A stretch of 64,000 nucleotides of DNA from Coriolopsis trogii (lineage: Eukaryota; Basidiomycota; Agaricomycetes; Polyporales; Polyporaceae): positions 248,001-312,000 of the forward strand of contig JAHYIO010000001.1 in the NCBI GenBank assembly GCA_020543525.1, read 5' to 3'. Position 1 is the stretch's first letter, and each line of letters begins with the position of its first letter. Positions 60,213 to 64,000 of the stretch are shown here, in pieces. Under the pieces are notes generated by a model. The model did no database searches. It worked only from the letters and a program-made list of their open reading frames with translations, and was not told the DNA's origin. A program made the translations under genes and the position numbers.

Positions 60213-62474
60213 TCAGAACGTGATCTTTGTCGGGGCCGACGGCGTCGGTATGTCGTCGCGGAAGAACGCGCCATATGCGCTGTGCGTCTTCTTCTTTATC
60301 GTCATCGGGAACTTCTTCAGGCCCTCTGCCTCGAACCCGCTCTCCCTCAGCACCCGCGCCAGCTCTCCTGCCAGTGCGCGTTCGTGCGCCTCGCCCGTGA
60401 AGAACGTGATCGATTTGCCAGTCTTCCCTCCGCGACCTGTCCGTCACACCCGCAGTCAGCGCAGCGACCACAGGAACCACAGACAACAACGCACCAGTTC
60501 GCCCGATACGGTGGATGTAGTCCTCGATCGTGAGCGGGAACGTGTAGTTGATCACCGCAGCAACATTCGGGATGTCGAGCCCACGCGCAGCAACGTCGGT
60601 CGCCACAAGCAAGCTGGTTGCCCCGGTCTTGAAGTTCTGCAGTGCCTCCAACCGCGCAGACTGCGACATGTCGCCGTGCAGACCGCCTACTGAGAATCCT
60701 TTACTGTGCAGCATCCCCTCGACCCGCTGCGCTTCCTTCTTGTACAGAGCGAAGATGAGTATCCGCGCATCGTCAGTCGTGCCTTTCGATTTCTTGGGCA
60801 TCAAAGTCCGTAGGTGACCAAGCAGTCGCTGACTGCAGAGATAATGAGCTCATGACAGTACAACGATACGAATGCGAGCGCACTCTTTTGACCTGGGGTC
60901 ATCGAAGACCTCTACGACTTGCTCGACCCGGCTGTTCGCAGTCAAGTCATCGCTGCCGACTGTGACTCTCACAGGACTACGCTGGAACGTCGCAGCAAGT
61001 CTGCGCACTGCGTCCGGCCACGTCGCACTGACTGGACGACCATGAGCACAATGTCAAACCAAGTGGTTGTGAAGTCACGCACACATGAGAGTCTGCCTCT
61101 CGTCCCCCTGCATCGTCCGCCCAATGATCGCACGGATGTCGTTCTCGAACCCCTTGTCCAACATCCGGTCAGCCTCGTCGAGAACAAGGTACGAGACCCT
61201 ACAAAACCCCATTAGACTCCTCTTCCCGTCAATATTCGCACCAGACATCACGCACCTACTCAAATCACAAACACCCTCGTTGACAAGATCCAGTATCCGC
61301 CCGGGCGTACCCACAACGATCCGCGTGATCTTCCCACCCTTGTTCGCATTCTTGAGCATTTTTATCTGCGGGCCCTTGTCGACTCCGCCGAACACAGCGA
61401 CGCTGGCGATCCCGAACGGCTCGCCGAGCTTCTCGAGCGTTTCGTGCGTCTGGATCGCGAGCTCACGCGTGGGGGCCATGACGAGCACGGACACCGTCGT
61501 GCCCTTTGCCTTCTTGTCCTTCGGGAGAGGGGAGGCAAGTAGACGTGCGAGCGCGGGGAGTCCGAACGCCAAAGTCTTCCCGCTGCAGGTGGTTGTGACC
61601 GCTTTGAGTGTGCCACACAGATGGAGTGCGTGTCGTAAACGTACCTCCCGGTCTCAGCAATACCGACAACGTCTCTACCTTCCAGCGCAGGGGGCCAAGA
61701 ACATGCCTGGATGGGGGTCGGCTCCTTGAACCCATCGAACGCGGCCCTTAGTTGTTCGGGTACATCTAGCTGGGCGAACGAGAGGATGGGGGTGACCGGT
61801 GCGCTTCCTTCGGGTATATGCAGGGTGATCTCGTTTTTTGCAAGGAAAGCCTCGACATCTGAGCCAGGCGGCTGCGAGGAGGACGGAGCGTTTGGTGCGG
61901 ACGAGGATGCGACCTCTTTGCTTTTCTTGCTCTTCTCCTTCTTTTCTTTCTTTTCTTTCTTGTCCTTCTTCTTGTCCTTGGCTGGCTCTGCGGCGGACTC
62001 ATCCTGAGCGGACTCGGGTGGGACGTCTGAGTCCCTCTTGCGCTTCTTCTTGTCCTTCTTGGACGAGCTCGGGTCCTCCACGGGCACACTTTCCTCCTCA
62101 GTCTCGCGCTTGCGCTTCTTTTTCGACTTCTTCTCAGACGTGGACTCAACTGTTCGCGGTCCAGGACGCACGTTCAGCCCACATACCTCGCGTATCCTCT
62201 GAGCTACCACGCACCGGGAACGTCTTCGTTCATCGCATCCTCCGTCTCCTCCGTCTCTACATCTGCCTTTTTCGACTTTTTCTTCTTCTCTTTTCTGGGC
62301 TTCTCCTGGTCACCTGGGACAGCCTGTCAGTGTACGCACCAACCGCCGTCCGGTTTGGACATACACACCGCCCACGTCGGCCTCGAGCTTGTCCCGCTTC
62401 GAGTGCTTCTGCTTACTTTTCTTCTCCTTTACAGATCCCTCGGCCGCATTTGCAGAAGCCAGTTCGGCAGTCAT
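60213..62474 (-). CDS. DBP3: DBP3 DEAD-box RNA helicase
   Basis: Predicted nucleolar ATP-dependent RNA helicase in large-subunit rRNA processing. Eight exons (62474-62369, 62313-62215, 62149-61645, 61582-61256, 61198-61083, 61031-60884, 60832-60495, 60436-60213) give 620 residues. The N-terminus has several Lys-rich nuclear/nucleolar signals ([31 protein letters not shown]). Helicase motifs in order: Q motif [37 protein letters not shown] (about 351-358), FSATWP (385-390), [29 protein letters not shown], and [15 protein letters not shown]. The C-terminus has the short [13 protein letters not shown] end typical of Dbp3. Dbp2 is the closest alternative, but the Lys-rich N-terminus and this C-terminus favour Dbp3. 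The intron interrupting the Walker region is spliced in phase 2. Confidence 0.93.
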
Positions 62475-63580
62475 GTTTGGAAAGAGAGCAAGAGGGCAAC
62501 GACGGGAAGCAGCAAGCTTAGGTGACACAGGACTCGGGACAACCAGTCCTCTCAAGTCCAAGTTTTCGCGATCGGCGATGGGATCTCAAGGGACCTGCAT
62601 CTGAGATTGTCTTCCACGTGGCTGCATCGGTGTTTGGGCGCTACCGCAGCACACATCCTGCGAGAACCTACCGTGGTCAGTGGTCACGGTGTCTGGCTTC
62701 TCGTGAAATGGGCGCACCTCTCCTCAGGTCTAGGGCAATATACATACAGCAACTCTCTCACAGCTTGAACGAGAGGATGCCGAGTCTGACATAGCTATCG
62801 GCTATCCGGGCGACGACTGTTTTTTGGTGAGAGCTGAACCCAGATGATGTGCCACGACAAGCTTCAGAAGGCTGATCTGGAGCGCCATTTCTAGCAGGCC
62901 CGGCTGGGGAGGAACACATCGACATAGGACGGGCCTGTTGCTGGTGGCCGTATTGAAACTAGCAGAATGAACCGACGAATTGCAGGCATTGCAGGACCCG
63001 ATGTCGAGTTGACTCGTCCTCATCTCGCCCAGTCCAGCTTCTCGACCAGCTGCACTTAACGGCAAGGCTCGCCGTTGGATGGCATTACAATGAAAATCTA
63101 ATGGCATGCCTGAGCGGTGTCGGAGAGTTTCTCACATCACTTCACATGGATGTCCCTTCGGTCATCCACACGGGACATGCATCATTCATACGGTAGTCTT
63201 CTCAAACTCAGACCTCTCGTCGAGCGATTTACGAGGGATCGTCTGCCATGGTAAGACAATCAGGCTCAGACACGTGTTCCCCGAAGGTTGTAGAACTGCT
63301 GATTACAGATATACACTAGGACATGAGCGGCGCCGAGAAGTCTTCTATCACAGGAACGATTGCTCTCTGTCGCTGTGGGGGGCAGCGCTGAGTACCACAA
63401 ACCTTGTACCTCGAGTTCCCGGAGCTTGTCTGCGCACGGACATGCCCTCTTCGCACGAACACGAGGCCACCCCTCGTGTTGTGCGGTCAAGGTGCAAGGT
63501 CCTTTGTTTCCCGTCTCCCAACTGTTCTCCCCCCATCATCCTCCCCAGTCGAACAACACTCAGTTAAACCACAGCCACAA
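62475..63580. promoter_or_regulatory. Divergent intergenic region, 1.1 kb
   Basis: Between the DBP3 start and the start of the last gene, on opposite strands. No recognisable gene. The pyrimidine- and C-rich stretch near 63510-63560 just before the ATG at 63581 fits a 5' leader. Confidence 0.45.
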
Positions 63581-64000
63581 ATGTCTCCTCCAATTTCTCC
63601 TATTGAAGTCAAAGCCAACAAGGCTCGCTCAAAGGGACGTGCTGTTGGGCAAGCTCTTCTCGCGCTACTCGACACGACGTCCCTTTGTAGCGAGTCCGCC
63701 GTTGAGTTGGCCATCAGCGATATTGACCGCCACCTCGCCGATCCGTCCACCGATCTTGGCGAGGCAATCACGGTCCTCGAGCGCGTGCCTTACCTCCTAG
63801 AGTTCACGCTGTGCAGTGAGTGCTCCCGCCTCTCTTCGCGCATTGACTCTCAGATTATCTTGCGTTATCGCGTAGCCGCTAGCGAGTACGCCTTCCGCAC
63901 CATGTCAAATGCAATAGTCGAGGGTGCTCCCTCCAGCGCTGAAGATTATCCCACTTCCCTTTTGAGCACTGTGTTGACCCGGATTCTCGACCGCCTGCTC
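63581..64000 (+). CDS. 5' part of an unrecognised gene, cut by the right edge
   Basis: Starts at ATG 63581 (ACAAATGTC context). Exon 1 (63581-63815, 78 codons plus one base) is followed by a 60-bp intron (63816-63875, GTGAGT to CGTAG) and exon 2 from 63876 to the window edge, still open. The visible 120 residues begin MSPPISPIEVKANKARSKG and are mostly helical, with a Leu-rich pattern (VGQALLALLDTTSL, LLSTVLTRILDRLL). No domain is recognised. The intron keeps phase, which supports a real gene. Confidence 0.65.
   Translation, partial: MSPPISPIEVKANKARSKGRAVGQALLALLDTTSLCSESAVELAISDIDRHLADPSTDLGEAITVLERVPYLLEFTLCSECSRLSSRIDSQIILRYRVAASEYAFRTMSNAIVEGAPSSAEDYPTSLLSTVLTRILDRLL

Overview
The window is nuclear DNA of a filamentous basidiomycete, most likely an Agaricomycete (mushroom or wood-decay fungus). 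The evidence is dense short introns (about 50-90 bp, GT-AG with one GC-AG case), GC-rich coding sequence, and gene families typical of that group: a long EF-hand/Cys-rich protein, a Upa2-like mRNP scaffold, and a Crinkler/RHS-like P-loop gene. All exon chains below were built by hand by requiring reading phase and family similarity to agree across every splice; none was checked by a database search.

Layout. Positions 1-30,000 are gene-poor. A cut gene start (minus, 1-141) is followed by a Gdt1-type cation transporter (1360-2360), a uridine-phosphorylase-like gene (minus, 6448-7988), almost 8 kb without a recognisable gene that carries one 379-bp MITE-like element, an HMG-box regulator (15916-17906), a peroxisomal-type 2,4-dienoyl-CoA reductase (21595-22954) and a secreted GH31 alpha-glucosidase (26337-30082). 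A tRNA-Gly(GCC) lies just after the GH31 gene on the minus strand. Next comes a P-loop NTPase gene of the kind expanded in agarics, with a frameshift in a six-base homopolymer (31129-32714).

Positions 33,000-64,000 are gene-dense and hold mostly conserved housekeeping genes: DOT1 histone H3K79 methyltransferase (minus) divergent from SEC4/RAB8 (plus), ARP5 of the INO80 remodeller (minus), the 1,612-residue EF-hand protein (minus), GID1/Vid30 of the GID ubiquitin ligase (minus) divergent from a Upa2-like coiled-coil protein (plus), a short oxysterol-binding protein (minus), DBP3 RNA helicase (minus), and the first two exons of an unrecognised gene (plus) cut by the right edge.

No operon-like functional cluster, CRISPR array or phage is visible. 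The genes look independent, sharing only short divergent promoters. The most interesting items are the Upa2-like protein with three PAM2-like motifs and a terminal GWW, the lineage-typical EF-hand protein of unknown function, the frameshifted P-loop gene, the MITE, and the large gene-free territory around the HMG-box gene.
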